From Pteria penguin (taxonomy: Eukaryota > Mollusca > Bivalvia > Pterioida > Pteriidae), in NCBI GenBank assembly GCA_035048485.1, contig CM068583.1, positions 27,401,841 through 27,465,840 of the forward strand: DNA of 64,000 nt. The letters are read 5' to 3'. Shown in pieces: positions 40,201 through 55,200 of the stretch. Under the pieces are notes generated by a model. The model did no database searches. It was not told the origin of the DNA and saw only the letters and a list, made by a program, of their open reading frames with translations. Made by a program: the position numbers and the translations under genes. How positions within the stretch are numbered: position 1 is the first letter of the stretch; every line of letters begins with the position of its first letter.

Positions 40201-43200
40201 TTACACTTGACCCAAGGTCATAGGTCAAAGGTCAAGGTCACAACATGCAAAGTGAATAAAACCTTGTCCGGACCGTAACTTCTTCCCCTGTGCATGTATT
40301 TCAATAATATTTCAAAGAATTGTTATTTAGGACCCAAGGTTATGTCATGACCTAAACACAAGGTCATAGGTTAAAGATCAAGGTCACAACATGCAAAGTG
40401 AATTAAACTTTGTTCAGGCTAAAACTTCTTCCCCTGTGCATGGATTTCAATAATATTTCACAGAATTGTTACTTGGGACCCAAGGGTGCGTTATGAGCTA
40501 GACAAGACGTCATAAGTTACAGATCAAAGTTACAACATGCAAAGTGAATAAAACCTTGTTCGGGCCATAACTTCTTGCCCTATTCATGGATTTCAATATT
40601 TCACAGAATTGTTACTTGGGACCCAAGGATGTGTCATGACCTTGGCCAAAGGTCATAGGTCAAAGGTCAAGGTCACAACATGCAAAGTTAATAAAACCTT
40701 GTCTAAGCCATTACTTCTTGCCCTGTACATGGATTTCAATAATTTTTCACAGAATTGTTACTTAGGACTTTTTACTATGAGAAGGTGCTATGGAGATGCT
40801 ATGTAACGCGATAACTTAAGTAAACCTCAGTTGTTTTTCATGAAACTTATACAGAATAGGGGAAGCCACTTTTCAGTTTTGAGCAAATTCCATTTTGTTG
40901 TTACAGAGTTATGGGACTTGGATCCCTCTTTTTGGATTTCAATACTTCATAAAAGTATTACCTAAGAGACCCATGTTTATGGTTTAACGACGAATGTAAA
41001 GCTTTGTATAAAGATTACCGGTCAGCAATTTCTGTTTTTAATAATTGTAAATCACTCAATAACCATGTAATGCTTGTAAGAAAAAAATCTAATTATAAAA
41101 AGTGTGCACTGAGATTAAAGCGACAATTTGATCGTCACGAAGGCAATATGCTCGAATACATGAGGAAGCACAACCAGTTTTATAAGCGTTTTCGAAAACG
41201 CAAATGTAAACCAAATAACGATGTGCACACACCAGTATACGAAGAACTTGTTACTGATATTACCATTCAAGAAATCGAGCATGCTATTAAAAATTTGTCT
41301 TCTAATAAAAGTTGTGCTGAAGATCGCATAATCAATGAATTTCTTACAAACTGTAAAGATATTCTTATACCTTCTTTACATACTATGTTTAACGCAATTT
41401 TTGGATCTGGTTTTTTCCCAGAAGCATGGTCAAAAGGTTGTATTGTACCAATTTTTAAAAAGGGTGATAAAAATGAACCCAATAACTACAGGGGTATCAC
41501 AATTGTTAGCTGCCTCGGAAAACTTTTTACTTCAATTTTGAACAGACGATTGCTTGAATGGGACAAAGAATATAACGGGGTAAAATGTTGTGTATAATTA
41601 AATCCCTGTATGATAATGTCAAAACATGTATAAAACACAATGGAATATTGTACTCTTTATATGTCAATGATTTTGAAACTTATTTTGTACGTGAAAAAAC
41701 GAACGTTCTTGTTTTTAGAAATGGTGGCACATTACGTCACAATGAGCACTGGTCATATAATAACTCAGAAATAGAAATTGTTGACCGATTTAATTACCTG
41801 GGGTTGCTGTTTTGTACTTTACAAAACTGTAATTTCAATATTGAAACTAAACTAGCTATTTTTGATACATATATAAACTGTATTCTTAATTATGGTTCTG
41901 AAGTATGGGGACTCCACAAAGCCCCAGATATCGAAAAAGTCCATATTTCTTTTTGTAAAACCATTCTTGGTGTAAAGAAATCTTCATGTTCAAATTTAGT
42001 TTACGCTGAACTCGGAAGATTTCCCCTTATTATAAGGAGAAAATTACGTATATTCAAATATTGGCTTAAATTACGCAATACTAACAACTGCATTTTAAAA
42101 TCTTGTTACGAGGAATTAATAGAGTCAAATGGACTATGGTTTTCCAATGTATACAACGAACTTTGTCAACTTGGGTTGGCTTATATTGTCTATGACCAAA
42201 AATTTTCCTGCAACACTTGTCTTAAAATAATTGAACAAAAACTGTGTGACCTTTTTAAACAAACATTATTTTCGGATATTAGTCGTTCATCAAAAGGTTG
42301 GATGTACCAACATTTAACTGATAATTTCTCTCTGCAGTTTTATTTACAAAAGGCGTTGAACCCTATACACAGAAAATTAATTACAAAATTCAGAATTTCT
42401 GCTCACAATCTTAACATAGAAAAAGGACGTTATAATAACGTGCCCAGAGTCAACCGTATATGCAACTATTGTGATCGTAATGAAATTGAGGACGAATTTC
42501 ATTTCATTCTTGTATGCCCTCACTATTCTGTATTAAGGCGTCTGTATATCAAGAACTATTATATTCGCCGACCAAGTGTCTTCAAATTAGTGCAACTTTT
42601 AAGCACCAACAATTATAAAGAACTCATGTACCTTGGTAAATATCTCCACGCTGCCAACAAGATTTGAACCCAACCACTATAATTTCTACTTGCTTTTAAT
42701 TAAGTATACTCTCCATATATTACAAGTAATTGGTAAAGTAAATACACATAATGTATATGATTGTTGTATATATCTTATATTATATATGTTGTACATATGA
42801 ATGTATATTTGTATATATGTTGCTAACCTATGAGTCGCATGGCTCAAGGTAATAAAGAACTTGAACTTGAACTTGAACTTGTTTGGCGGTAATAAAACCA
42901 TACGTTCACATTGATCCAGTCCAAAGTAAGCGACGGGCGTATTAAGCCACGCTAGGCGTTGCTCTTGTTAGTATATATTTCGAATAAGTACAAAGGTATT
43001 GAAAACTGGGCTGAGGACATCCTCGGGTACTAACAGTCCACCATCAGCGGTATCGACTTAGTGATGATAATAATAAATATTTAAAAAATCATATATACGT
43101 GTTTTAATTTTGATGTACCATATGCGCATTCGACAACTTACGTCTCATCAGTGATGCTCAAGACATACACGGTGGAAATCGAAAGTATAGATATTTGAAG

Positions 43201-46200
43201 AGCAAATTCATTTTAAAAATTGACCTAAAAGTAATAACCATAAAACCCCATCTAATAAACACCCCATCCATGCAATCTGATTAAAACCATATCTTTATTT
43301 CGCTTCTCTATTTGTCCCATTGCGGATAAAGATCTGGCGAAACCCCGTAAGAGGTCATGTTATGGTGAACTCTGATGACGTTTCAGTCACCGAAATCGTT
43401 TTTTCCCATAGCCAATCAGTGTCTCGGCTAGGCACGTGATAGTGACGCAATATGTTACAAACATTGTTCAAAAACTACCTTGTTGGTCACGCACGCTGTG
43501 GATGTTAATTTCATTCCTAGGAATTTGTAGCCGATCCACTGATTGGCTGAAAATCAGAGTTCACCAGAACATGCCCCCTTACGGAGTTTCGCCAGATCTT
43601 TATCCGCAATGGGACAAATAGAGAAGCGGAATAAAGATATGGTTTTAATCAGATTGCCCATCCATGTATCTAATATAATCTCGGTGCGACATAACACAGT
43701 AGTGTCGTTTACTTATGTAATGGCCTTTACGTCGTGTAAAATTGGAGTAAGTTCTATTGCGTTGTTGTGTTGAGGGGGTTACTCACTTTTAATCATTTTC
43801 AGATATATTTCAACTGGGAGCAGACGTAGTGTAATAATTTGGGAATTAAGTACAGATCGAATGAATGCACTGTAGGTCGGCTGATGTTACATAATACTGT
43901 CTTCTCTTTAAAATGATACTCTTTAAAAGGTCAAGTCGACATAACACATGACTAGTCGATATGAATTTCTGACAGGTCGACATAACTACCTGACTAGTCT
44001 ACCTAGCGTATGCCAAGTCGACATAACTACCTGACAAGTCTACCAAGTGTATGCCAAGTCAACATAAGTACCTGCTAAGTATGCCTAGTCGACAAAACTA
44101 CCTGACAAGTCTACCTAGCGTATGCAAAGTCAACAGAAATACCTGACAAGTCTACCTAGCGTATGCAAAGTCAACAGAAATACCTGACAAGTCGACCTAG
44201 CGTATGCCAGGTCAACATAACCACCGGACAAGTCTACCAAGTGTATGCCAAGTCGACATAACTATCTAACAAGTCTACCTAGCATAAGACAAGTCGACAT
44301 AACTACCAGACAAGTCTACCTAGTGTATGTCAAGTCGACATAACTATCTAACAAGTCTACCTAGCATAAGGCAAGTCGACATAACTACCAAACAAGTCTA
44401 CCAAGTGTATGCCAAGTCGACACAACTACCAGACAAGTCTACCTAGTGTATGTCAAGTCGACATAACTATCTAACAAGTCTACCTAGCATAAGGCAAGTC
44501 GACATAACTACCTGACAAGTCTGCCTAGCATATGTCAAGTCGACATAATTACCCGACAAGTCTGCCTAGCGTATGTCAAGTCGACATAATTACCTGACAG
44601 GTCTACCTAGCGTATGTCAAGTCGACATAACTATCTGACAAGTCTATCTAGCGTATGTCGAGTCGACATAACTACCTGACAAGTCTACCTAGCGTATGTT
44701 AGGTCATCATAACTACCGGACAAGTCTACCGAGCGTATGTCGAGTCGACATAACTACCCGACAAATCTAGCTAGCGTATCCCAAGTCGACATAACTAGCT
44801 GACAAGTCTTCCTAGGGTATGCAAACTCGACATAATTTTCAGACAAGTCGACATAAATACTGGACAAGTCAACATAAATACCTGACAAGTGGATGGCAGA
44901 GGTGTGTCTCCATATGTTTCATTACAGTTGCCTTTGCTGACTATTCTATCACTTGGTTTTAGATAGCCGCAAGTAGTGGCCCTAAATGAATGATAGGGCC
45001 ACAATTCCTTAAGTTGCGTAAACTTGCATTTTTGATAAACGGAATGGCCGGCACGATTCTACGCATTTCGGCATCAAATGGAGCAAATATCTAACATATA
45101 TAAACATAAAGCAAACGATCGGCAATGTTATCTTACCCCCGATCTGTCGTCTGAAGGCACTACCTACATTTTTTCCCAACCTGTTTCAAATTTGCCGGTT
45201 TCTGTGTCAGCCATACGGTCTCGCGAGATCTCGTTAACAGAAACTTTGCAAAAAGAGGCGGAGCTGACGAAAAACACGTGGTCATTGTTATTTTTATGTC
45301 ATTTCTCTGTTTGCATTTTATTCATCGGCTAGTTATTTATGAAGAAGAAAACTAAATTGAAATGACCAGAATTGCGGTAACTAGCCGATAAATAAAATGT
45401 AAACAGAAAAATGACATAAAAATAACAATGACCACGCACCCATGACCACGTGTTTTTCGTCAGCTCCGCCTCTTTTTTGTGAGGTTTCTTTTAACGAGAT
45501 CTCGTGAGACCGTATGGCTGACAGAGAAACCGGCAAATTTGAAACAGGTTGGGAAAAAAAGTGTGTAGAGCCTTTAGACGACAGATCGGGGGTAAGATAA
45601 CATTGCCGATCGTTTGCTTTATGTTTATATATGTTAGATATTTGCTCCATTTGATGCCGAAATGCGTAGAATCGTGCCGGCCATTCCGTTTATCAAAAAT
45701 GCAAGTTTACGCAACGTAAGGAATTGTGGCCCTATCATTCATTTAGGGCCACTACTTGCGGCTAGGTTTTAGACGCCTGTGTATAGAGGTTATTTTACAT
45801 GCACTTACGCGCTTGTATAATTTCAGACCAGCGATCCATTTACAAAGACTTAGTAATGCTTCTTCAAAAAAATGCCTATATCAGTGATCGTCAGCTACGA
45901 GCCAAGGTTAGTCTTTTACCATCGGAATTATTTTCTTTTCATTTGGGTTGCCGCATATAATAGTCTTAAACAGTGCCTAAGTTTCCTGTCACAACACGTG
46001 CTATAACAATTGAAAGTGAGATTCCCCTACCTTTTCAAGAAAAAATTGAGTCATTATTGGAATTTGATATAGTACCTGAACTTCTGGAAATGGTGTGAGA
46101 ATAATTTTCAAGTGATGTCCAAGTTCAGATAATTGTAAACGAATGAACAACATGAAAAGCAACGAACTGTGATGTATTTAATTCCTCTTTCTGTCAGTAA

Positions 46201-49200
46201 GTCGGCTATTAGTACTTTGATTTATTATATTATGATGGCATTTGGCTTGTTTTAATTTCAGAGGTATATGTGTCATTTATAAATTAGAAGTGACAAGTGG
46301 GAATACATTAGATATATGTGAAACGGGCTTTGTGATATATTACTTTAGAGATCCATATTAAAACAAGAGTATCAGTAAAACTGATGGATGCTCCCCGATA
46401 GGCAGTAATACTTATAATGCAGGTAATTGATGACTCAATTCATGTACAAAAAATTAGTAAAACTGATGTATGCTCCAAGAAGCACAGCAATAATGAAGGA
46501 AATGAATGATTCAATATACATGTATAGGAAATCATCGTATTAATTGGTGACGATTTTAAATCTCAATATATCAATTGCATATTCAGTTGAGTCAACTGTA
46601 AAACAACAAGTGAAGTTATAGTTAATAAGTGACCTTGACCTTTCAGAAATGACATTGAATGACCTTTGTCCAAAAGCCCATAACCTAAATAACATTTTGG
46701 TGAAGTATGATCAAATTCTGATGAAAGGTGCCGGAAATATAAGTACTTCATGGTACTTTAAATCATAGGTAATAAGTGACTTTGACCTTTCAGAAATGAA
46801 CTTGAATGACCTTTGTTCAAAAGCCCTTAACCTAAATAATATTTTAGTGATGTATAATCATATTTTGATGAAAGGTGCAGGAGATATAAGTACGTCATGG
46901 TATTTTAAGTCATAGTTAATAAGTGACCTTGACCTTTCAGAAATGAACTTGAGTGACCTTTGTCCCAAAGCATTTTACCTAAACAACATTTTTGTGAAGT
47001 ATGATAAAATTCTGATGAAAAGTAAAGGAGATTTGAGCTCAGACGGACGGACAGATGGACAGACACACAGACACCACAGCGACTATATGATCCCCCGAAA
47101 TTTTGGGGGAGCAAAAATTACATATTGTATTCTTTTTGACAAATATTGTTGATACTGGTTAGAATTCGTTCGAAAAACGTGGAAATATTCGGATCCCTCA
47201 TCTAATGTAAATTTCGAAATTCGGACTTTTTCATGATTCACACAAAACTAACTGAAAACCAGTGACGAAAGAATTTATGGAAATATTTTATATGAAGTGC
47301 ATATTAGACCATTTCAATAAAACAGATGTTCTGTATAATCTTCGTATCGGCAAAATGTCAGGACTCTCCTATTGCCATATAACTACAGGGTCCCGGATGT
47401 TGTTAGAATGATATTGCGGCTCCTCTCATTGCGCTGCTCGTCCGAGATAGGTCATATGTTCCAATGTTACGAATTCATAGAAAAGTTAAGAATGCATTGT
47501 AGAATTCAATTTATCAAGCATCAAATTAGCTAACCTATATGGAAATAAAGGCTATTTTATTTATTGGAAACTTTCCTTTTATCATTGTAAGGGCGAATTT
47601 CACTATGAAAACGACGAGCTGATAGAAGGAGGTAGAAGCGCTAAGATGGTCAATGGAGTAAATTATCGAGAAGTTCGTCAGTATCAGACAGACACACATC
47701 TTGTGCGTTTCTACTTTGTCACCAAATGTTATAGTACATACATGGAGTCTATACTGAGCGACTTCAATGATGACGTCAAACCGGATGTGGTCATCATGAA
47801 CTCGTGTTTATGGGACATTAGCAGGTATTCTTCTTTTTACCTTAACTCTCCTTTCATCAGTACCATCATTTCATTATTCCTGTATGGAAGGGCGGGTCTT
47901 GGTGATGTAGTGGTAATAAAGTGCTCAGGTGGAACCCTCTGAAGCTTAACCTCAGTCAAGCCCGGGTTTGATACCCAGTCAAAGTCCGTCAGTGTATCTT
48001 CCGTAGGCTAATGTCACACACTTAAATTGAATTGTAAGCCGGTGTTGCCTAGTGGATGAGGTATTCGGTTCGTGACCGCACTGGTGTTCTGTCTTTCGGT
48101 TGAGACAGTAAAAGCCGAGGTCCCGTGTCATGGTAGGCATGGCACGTAAAAGAGCCCTCACTGTTTCGGATGGGTCCGTCGCAAAGGTCTAAATTTCTAT
48201 GCAATGCATCCTGCAGATGCCGTCACCATATACGTGAAATAATCGTGCAGTGACGTGAAACAATACTCCGTCAATCAACCAATCAATCAATCAATGAATC
48301 AATCAATCAGTCAATCAGTTGAATTGTTCAGGTATCCTCGACTACTAAGCAATGGCCTCCAGCATAAAGGTGAAGTACATTTTGGTGTGCCATTTATCAA
48401 ACATACGATTCAAATTATAAAATGGTATAAACGCTTTTACTATTACTGCGGGACTGAAGCTTTGGTTAGCAAATGATAATCCGTAAAATTTAATAAGAAA
48501 TGGATGGTCTCTGACGTCACTTAGGGAGAAAAATTAAGATTTTGTCAACAAAAATGTCAGTCCTGCAGTATTAGTGAAAGTGTCTCTGATCAAAGTTAGT
48601 TTGCATGTACATTATACTTTATTATCATATGTACAAATCATTCTTATTTGCATGTATTTCAAATTTTAGATATGGCAAGAATGGTGTAGAGGAATATAAA
48701 TCTAATCTGAAAAAGGTTTTTGCTCGCTTTCGTGAAACTCTTCCGGAGGAAACGCTGGTAATCTGGAATTCCACCCTGCCGATATCCAAAACCGCTCGTG
48801 GTGGTTTCTTGGTTCCAGGGATCGAGTTCATGAACAATACGCTGCGTCTGGACATACTAGAAGCTAACTTCTATGCCAAACAGATAGTCGTTAGCTTTGG
48901 ATACGATCTTTTGGACCTACATTTCCATTTGAGAGACCAGCTTCATCGCCGGGCAGACGACGGTATTCACTGGGATAAGACCGCGCACAGGCGAATATCA
49001 AACTTGATCCTCACACACATAGCTGATGCTTGGAGAGAGAAGAAGCCCGGAAGAGCTACACGTGCTTTTAGAGTAAGCACTGAAGACATATTGGAACATT
49101 CCAGTGACACTCAGCGCTTTGACGAGGACGTCAATATTAACGACATTCCTCTGGTAAACAATCAACCAATTGTACAGAAATGGGAAAGACACACTTTTGG

Positions 49201-52200
49201 AAGTCCTCCAGTGAATGGGTATATGAATACTGGAATGAACATGTCATTCAATACTGTGGCATCCTTCAATAATCCTGCAAATGAAAGGTTCCCACAATAT
49301 ATTGATGTCCCTCTTTACAGGAATGTGAATATGAATGTTATTAATCAACCAACCCACTCAAATGCTTTTTGCAGTTTCACCAGACCAACGGTTCCAAATA
49401 ATACTTCTTTTACAGTTCTTAACAAAATGCAACAACTTATTGCAAATCAAACAATGTTTTTACAAAACCAACGTATGAATTCAAATCTGCAACCACACAT
49501 AATGCAACAACCTTCTACAGTATTCAACTGGCAACCTTATGCACAGCAACAACTGCAAACTATCAACCGCAACCCCGGCAGACGACATGCTGTCAGAGAA
49601 AACCCGTATGTAAACCGGCAATGGTTTCGTTATTAAGCCCTTACAACAGGGTTCCTACATGTGCTTATCTTATATAGTCGTTTGGTTTCCTCCTTTTTAA
49701 TTATCGCCAATGAATTGGTCATTGAGGGTCACTTGTGGCCGAATGGTGCTGTGAGGGCTTTTACCAGCATTGCTAACAAACTTTGTAATACTGCCGTTTT
49801 TGATATTGTATTACCCAGCTTTGGATTGGTCATTATGACCCCAATAGAAGAATTCTGGGATGTGTTTAATAGTGCTGGGTACCAGGAATATGTAAGGGTT
49901 CTTTTAATATTGTTGTTATTTTGTGCTCTTTTACCTATAATTTTAGTGCGGTACAGTATTTCAATGTTTGTTTTACTGCTTTTTTTCTCAAGAATGTTTA
50001 AATTCTCTGTGTTTTACATGTTTATTACTGTGAAACCCAATACATGTAGGGTCATAGAAACGTTTTGTCTGATAATACTGATAATAGAGACACATGCAAA
50101 TAACTTCTTTTTTAACTGCATTTCTATACACAGGATTTCAAACTTAACCCTTTTGTAAATGATTGACAGACATGTACATGTATGTACAGTGTTTCTTGAT
50201 TTTGTTCTTGTTTATGTAACAAATGAACACTCAGTGCTAAAGTTTTTTTACATTGTACTTCATACTCAAGAACAATAAAAGAGAATATTGGAATCGTGAC
50301 AATATTCCGTGACATTGCTTTCCACATGGCCTGTGATACAGAGCTAGCGATATATTACGATTCATATGTCATGTTACAGTAATTAAGAAGAGAGAGAACG
50401 GTTATATAGGAACGGTTAGGGTAAATGTTTCCACAGTGACATTCAACTTGCAAACTTGATACGCATTCTAAATTCCTTTTCGATCCAGAGTTTCTTCAGT
50501 GATAATTTCTGTTGGCATAGTATCCTTGGTCGCTTGGTCAACTTTTTCTAGTTCGTTTTGCTTCTATGTTCAGCTCAATCACAAAGTATAGATTTATTTA
50601 TTATTTTTGCCTATATGCATAGAAACATTTGCAAATAGTGATCTCATTCCTTATTTTTGCTTGTAAGTTACTTTTGATTTATATTTCTTTGCAAAAATTT
50701 CATAATACAGCAGTTCATATGAAATGAACGTTTTATCTTAGGAAACAGCATAGATTTATTCTTTACTTTATTTATTATATTAACATCGTTTATGACTCGG
50801 GTGAGCTAATTAGGAATGATGTCATGCTTCATTGACTAATGATACAGATACTTGTCACTTTCTGTTACGCAAGAAGTATATATATATATTTTTAATTTTT
50901 AGAATTTATATAAATATGACCAATTAGCAATGTATTTATTTTCTGTTTTGTGTGTGTAGATAACACGGTTGATTTATTATTGTGATTAAAATTCTTTTCT
51001 ACAATTCATTGGATTTTTATTTTATTCATTATTATTATCATCATCATTATTACAATGATCATTTTTCTTTGAAAACTAAAGTGCGGCGGCTAAAACTTGT
51101 ACTTCGTGTTGTAACGTGATAAAAAAAAAATTGGTCCATGAACTGCCAAAAGAAAAAAAGAGGGGGATGGGGGCACCCCTTTCCCACGGGCCTACATGTC
51201 GTGTGAGAAGGTCTTCATTCAATTTTTAGTTCCTTCCTAGTGAAACTGGAGGGGACTATAGTGTTTGCCGTTGTCCGGATGGCTTCAAGACAATAAATTC
51301 AGTGAGGAATGACCAATTTGATTCAAACTTCATACAGTGTTAGCTTATATAAAGATATAACGTGGAAGATATTTTGGGGTCAAAAAGTAAACTCGAAGGG
51401 TCACTGTTGCTAAAAATAGAAATGTATCATTGTATTTCGGTTTCCAGATGATAACTTGAGTTAGGAATGATTAATTTCTGTCAAACTTCATATAAGACTA
51501 GCTCATGTGAAGGTCTAGGGTGGATTGATTTTAGGGTCAACGGTCAACTCGGAAGGTCACCGTTACTAAAAATATACATTTATTATTGTGTCTTTTTCTA
51601 ACTTTAAATTTTTATGATTTAAAGTGAGCACATGACTATTTAGTCATATGCTCACTTTATATCATAAAAAATTAAAGTTAGAAAAAGACAATTGTATTTC
51701 AGTTTGCATATGACTTGAGTTAGAAATGATTGATTTCTTTTAAACTTCATGTAGGACTAGCTTTTGTAAAGGTGTAGGGAGATTGGTGTTGGGGTCGAAA
51801 GGTGAATTCTAAGTATCACTGTCACTTAAAATAGACATTCATCATTGTATTTCGGTTGTCGGATAATAACTGGAGTTGACAATAATTGATTTCTTTTATA
51901 TTTCATACAATGCTAGCTTGTGTGTAGGTCTAGGGTGCTATAGATTTTGGGGTCAAAAGGTCGGCTTTAAGGGTCACTGTTACTAAAAGTATACATCAGC
52001 ATAGTTCAGTTGTAGAGATCACTGAAAATACTGATGCCAGATATGAATGAAACAATGCTATGTTTTTGCTGTCAGTTTCACTAGAACTTGGTATAAACTT
52101 CACAATATTAATTCTTATTAAATCATGCAAAAGGTTACCAAGTTCACATAAGTGTTTAATGTTGCAATAAGGTATTAGTCACTTCGAAGGTACAGGTTGT

Positions 52201-55200
52201 GGCAGGGGACGAGTGTTGCATGCAATACTGACTGTAAGCTTGTATATTTTGAACCGGTTTTATGCAGTAGTTTTCCCAGATTTCCACGGGAAACAGTTTT
52301 CACCTAGAGAAAAATTGTTTTTCAGTATAATGTATAATTTAGAATAATATATGATTTGGATATAAATGTTCTTAAACCTACAAAATACTTAAAAAATTAC
52401 AAATCTTTCAAATTGATTATCAGAAAAATGTGTAGCACTACCGGTACAAGCGATTTATTGTGGTGTGGGTGATAGAAATTAATCTTTAGTCACATACTTT
52501 ATGTTTTAGAGGCTGGTATCTCCTGCTCTAATGTTGTGATATTACCGAGAACAAATTAAATTAATGTGAGATAAGAGTTTTAAATTAAAATTCAAATCCG
52601 ATCAGGGAAGGGGTTTGGGTGGGGGAAATTACTATATAACCGGTTTTTTTCCCGGAGAAGATCTACTATAAAATAACAAATTCATTATTTTTTGTTTTCA
52701 TTTTAATTTTTAGAGAAAATGTTTATGAATTATCAATACGTATAAATGTTATTGTATCATTCTTATTTCTAAACTTACTTTACAGAGTGCTGATGTACAT
52801 TTATCATGTAGAATAGTTACATGGTCCCGGTTTCGACTCCCGCCCTGGGTGCACCAGTGTTTTGTCTTTCGGATGAGGCAGTAAAAACCGAGGTCCCGTG
52901 TCATGCTGGGCGCGACACGTAAAAGATCCCTTATTGCTTGGGTAGGTTCGCTGCAAATGTCTAAATTTGTATGCAATGCATCAGGCAGATGTCGTCACCA
53001 TATATGTGAAATAATCGTGGACTGACGTAAAACAATATTCAAGCAATCAATTATTCAAGAAATCAAACTTCTTCTTCTCTTTCTTCTTCTTCTTCTTCTT
53101 CTTCTTCTTCTTCTTCTTCTTCTTCTTCTTCTTCTTCTTCTTCCGATGTACTGGTGTATTTTAGAACTTCTCTACATTTCTGGTGTAAGTAATTGGCTGT
53201 GCAGATAAAGTTCTCAATATATAGAATTAAAGTCAAAGAGTTCTGGAACTAGTGGCGGATTTGTAATCCATGCAACCATAATGCTAAAGACAAATAAACC
53301 ACACCAAATATACTGCCAGGTCTTGATTCCACTTCATGCAAATTGAAAATACTGCGTTGACGGTTGACGATTTCCTTCGAATGATCCATTCAGTTTTCGT
53401 AGCCACGAAATACTGACCACCAATACAAGGCGAAAATAGGTAATTATTGAGGTGTCGAACAGTGGAGATAGGCCCTTTCTCTTTCACACCCTTTCTCCCG
53501 CTACTAATTCCCTTCCCCATTTTCTCCATACTCCCAATGATTTTACACCGAGTTGCCTGTAAATCTTCCACTCTCCGTCCTTATACCTATCCTCCCTTTC
53601 CAACCTGTCTTCTCCCTCATTATAAAGAAATTGAAATGACAGCTATTTCAAAGTACCTTGTTTTCTGACGAAAAAAAACCCCCCAAAAACAAAAGAAGAA
53701 GAAAAAAGGAAAACAAACAGAAAAAAAAAAACCAACAACAACAAAATAAAACAAAAGAAAAACCAAAGACAAATAATAATAATAAATAAGAATAAATAAA
53801 TAAATAAATAAATAAAACTATCAACCGTCCAAAACTTGCTCGGAAAACAATGCAACATGACTGCAAAAAATAAAAGTAATATAAAACCTCAATCAACGAA
53901 CAGTCTGTCGACTTTTTAGTTATTGAGTTGTATATATAGGGAGACGAAATGTAGTTGATATGTTCAAACCACAAAATGTCCTTTGGGAGAAAGAAACATA
54001 GAGTAATCAAAGATTACAAAGCTCACCTCGTAGCATATTTGCCAATAAAACATAATATAATCCCTATAGCAGAAACCAAGAACTTTGGTAGCTGTCCAAA
54101 TTTTAAAAAATATAAAACTTTTTAACATGTTGCTTTCTTCTTCACAGGTGCACTGAAGCGTAAAATATAGGTCATGACCTAGATCTGAAACTTAAATCCA
54201 TCTCTACATACAAAGATACAGCATTTGTGCAAGTTTGGACTTTTTAACTGTCCAAATAAAAAAGTTTAAACTCTCTAGCTACGATAGTTCTCGAGTTATT
54301 GCCCGGACAGACGCCGACGACGGGGTGATAGCATAAGCTCATCGTCACTGAGGAAGTTCTACGGTCGTTATGGGGATCTTGTACGAAAATATGATGTGCC
54401 TCTTTCTAGAATGATTGATAATATTCTGGAATGCGACTAAATGACCTGTTCAGTGAACACCAAATATGACTTTGTATACCAGTTTTGTACGTTCGTATGT
54501 ACAATTAGGAAATCAAAAATCTTGATTTTGATATGTTTCTTAAGAACTGCTGTGACGGGTGATGCATGAAAACAGGAGACGCTTACTCTCCCCGGGCACC
54601 TGGTCTCACCTCGGAATTTTTCAGTATTTCGGGGTTCACAACAGTTTCTTTTTGAAACTTACACGATTTTGTATCTGTCCTTGGACTTTGAGAATGATTA
54701 ACGGTTTGGCACTTCTTCGATATTGATATGAGGTGAACTAAAAATGTACTGAAGAATTATTCTAGTAATTTTAAAAGAGTTATCTTTCTTAGTACAGTTT
54801 AAAAAATTCCCGAACGTAACAACCTACTAATACTGGGTCAGTGGCGGATTCAGAGGGGGCGGAGGGGACATCCCCTACTCCTTAAAAGAGAGAGTTATAG
54901 ACGCGGCATACTATTATTATCCGATAATCGTACGACTACTCGACTTCTCCGAGGGGAAAATTGCGGGTGTGAAGCGCGCGCCATTGAGGAGGGAGGAAAT
55001 GTAGTTAAGGAAGGGACGTAAGGGAGGGGAGAACCATAACCCACCCACCCCCTGTGACGAGCCTGTCCCCTCATTGTTGGTGTGGAGTCTATTTTTCAAG
55101 ATATACAACAGAAAATGATCAGGTCACAAATATCTTGGAGTAAAGTTGATTTTGTTCAGTGTAAGGCTTACAGAATAAAAATTGTTGTATTTTAATTGTT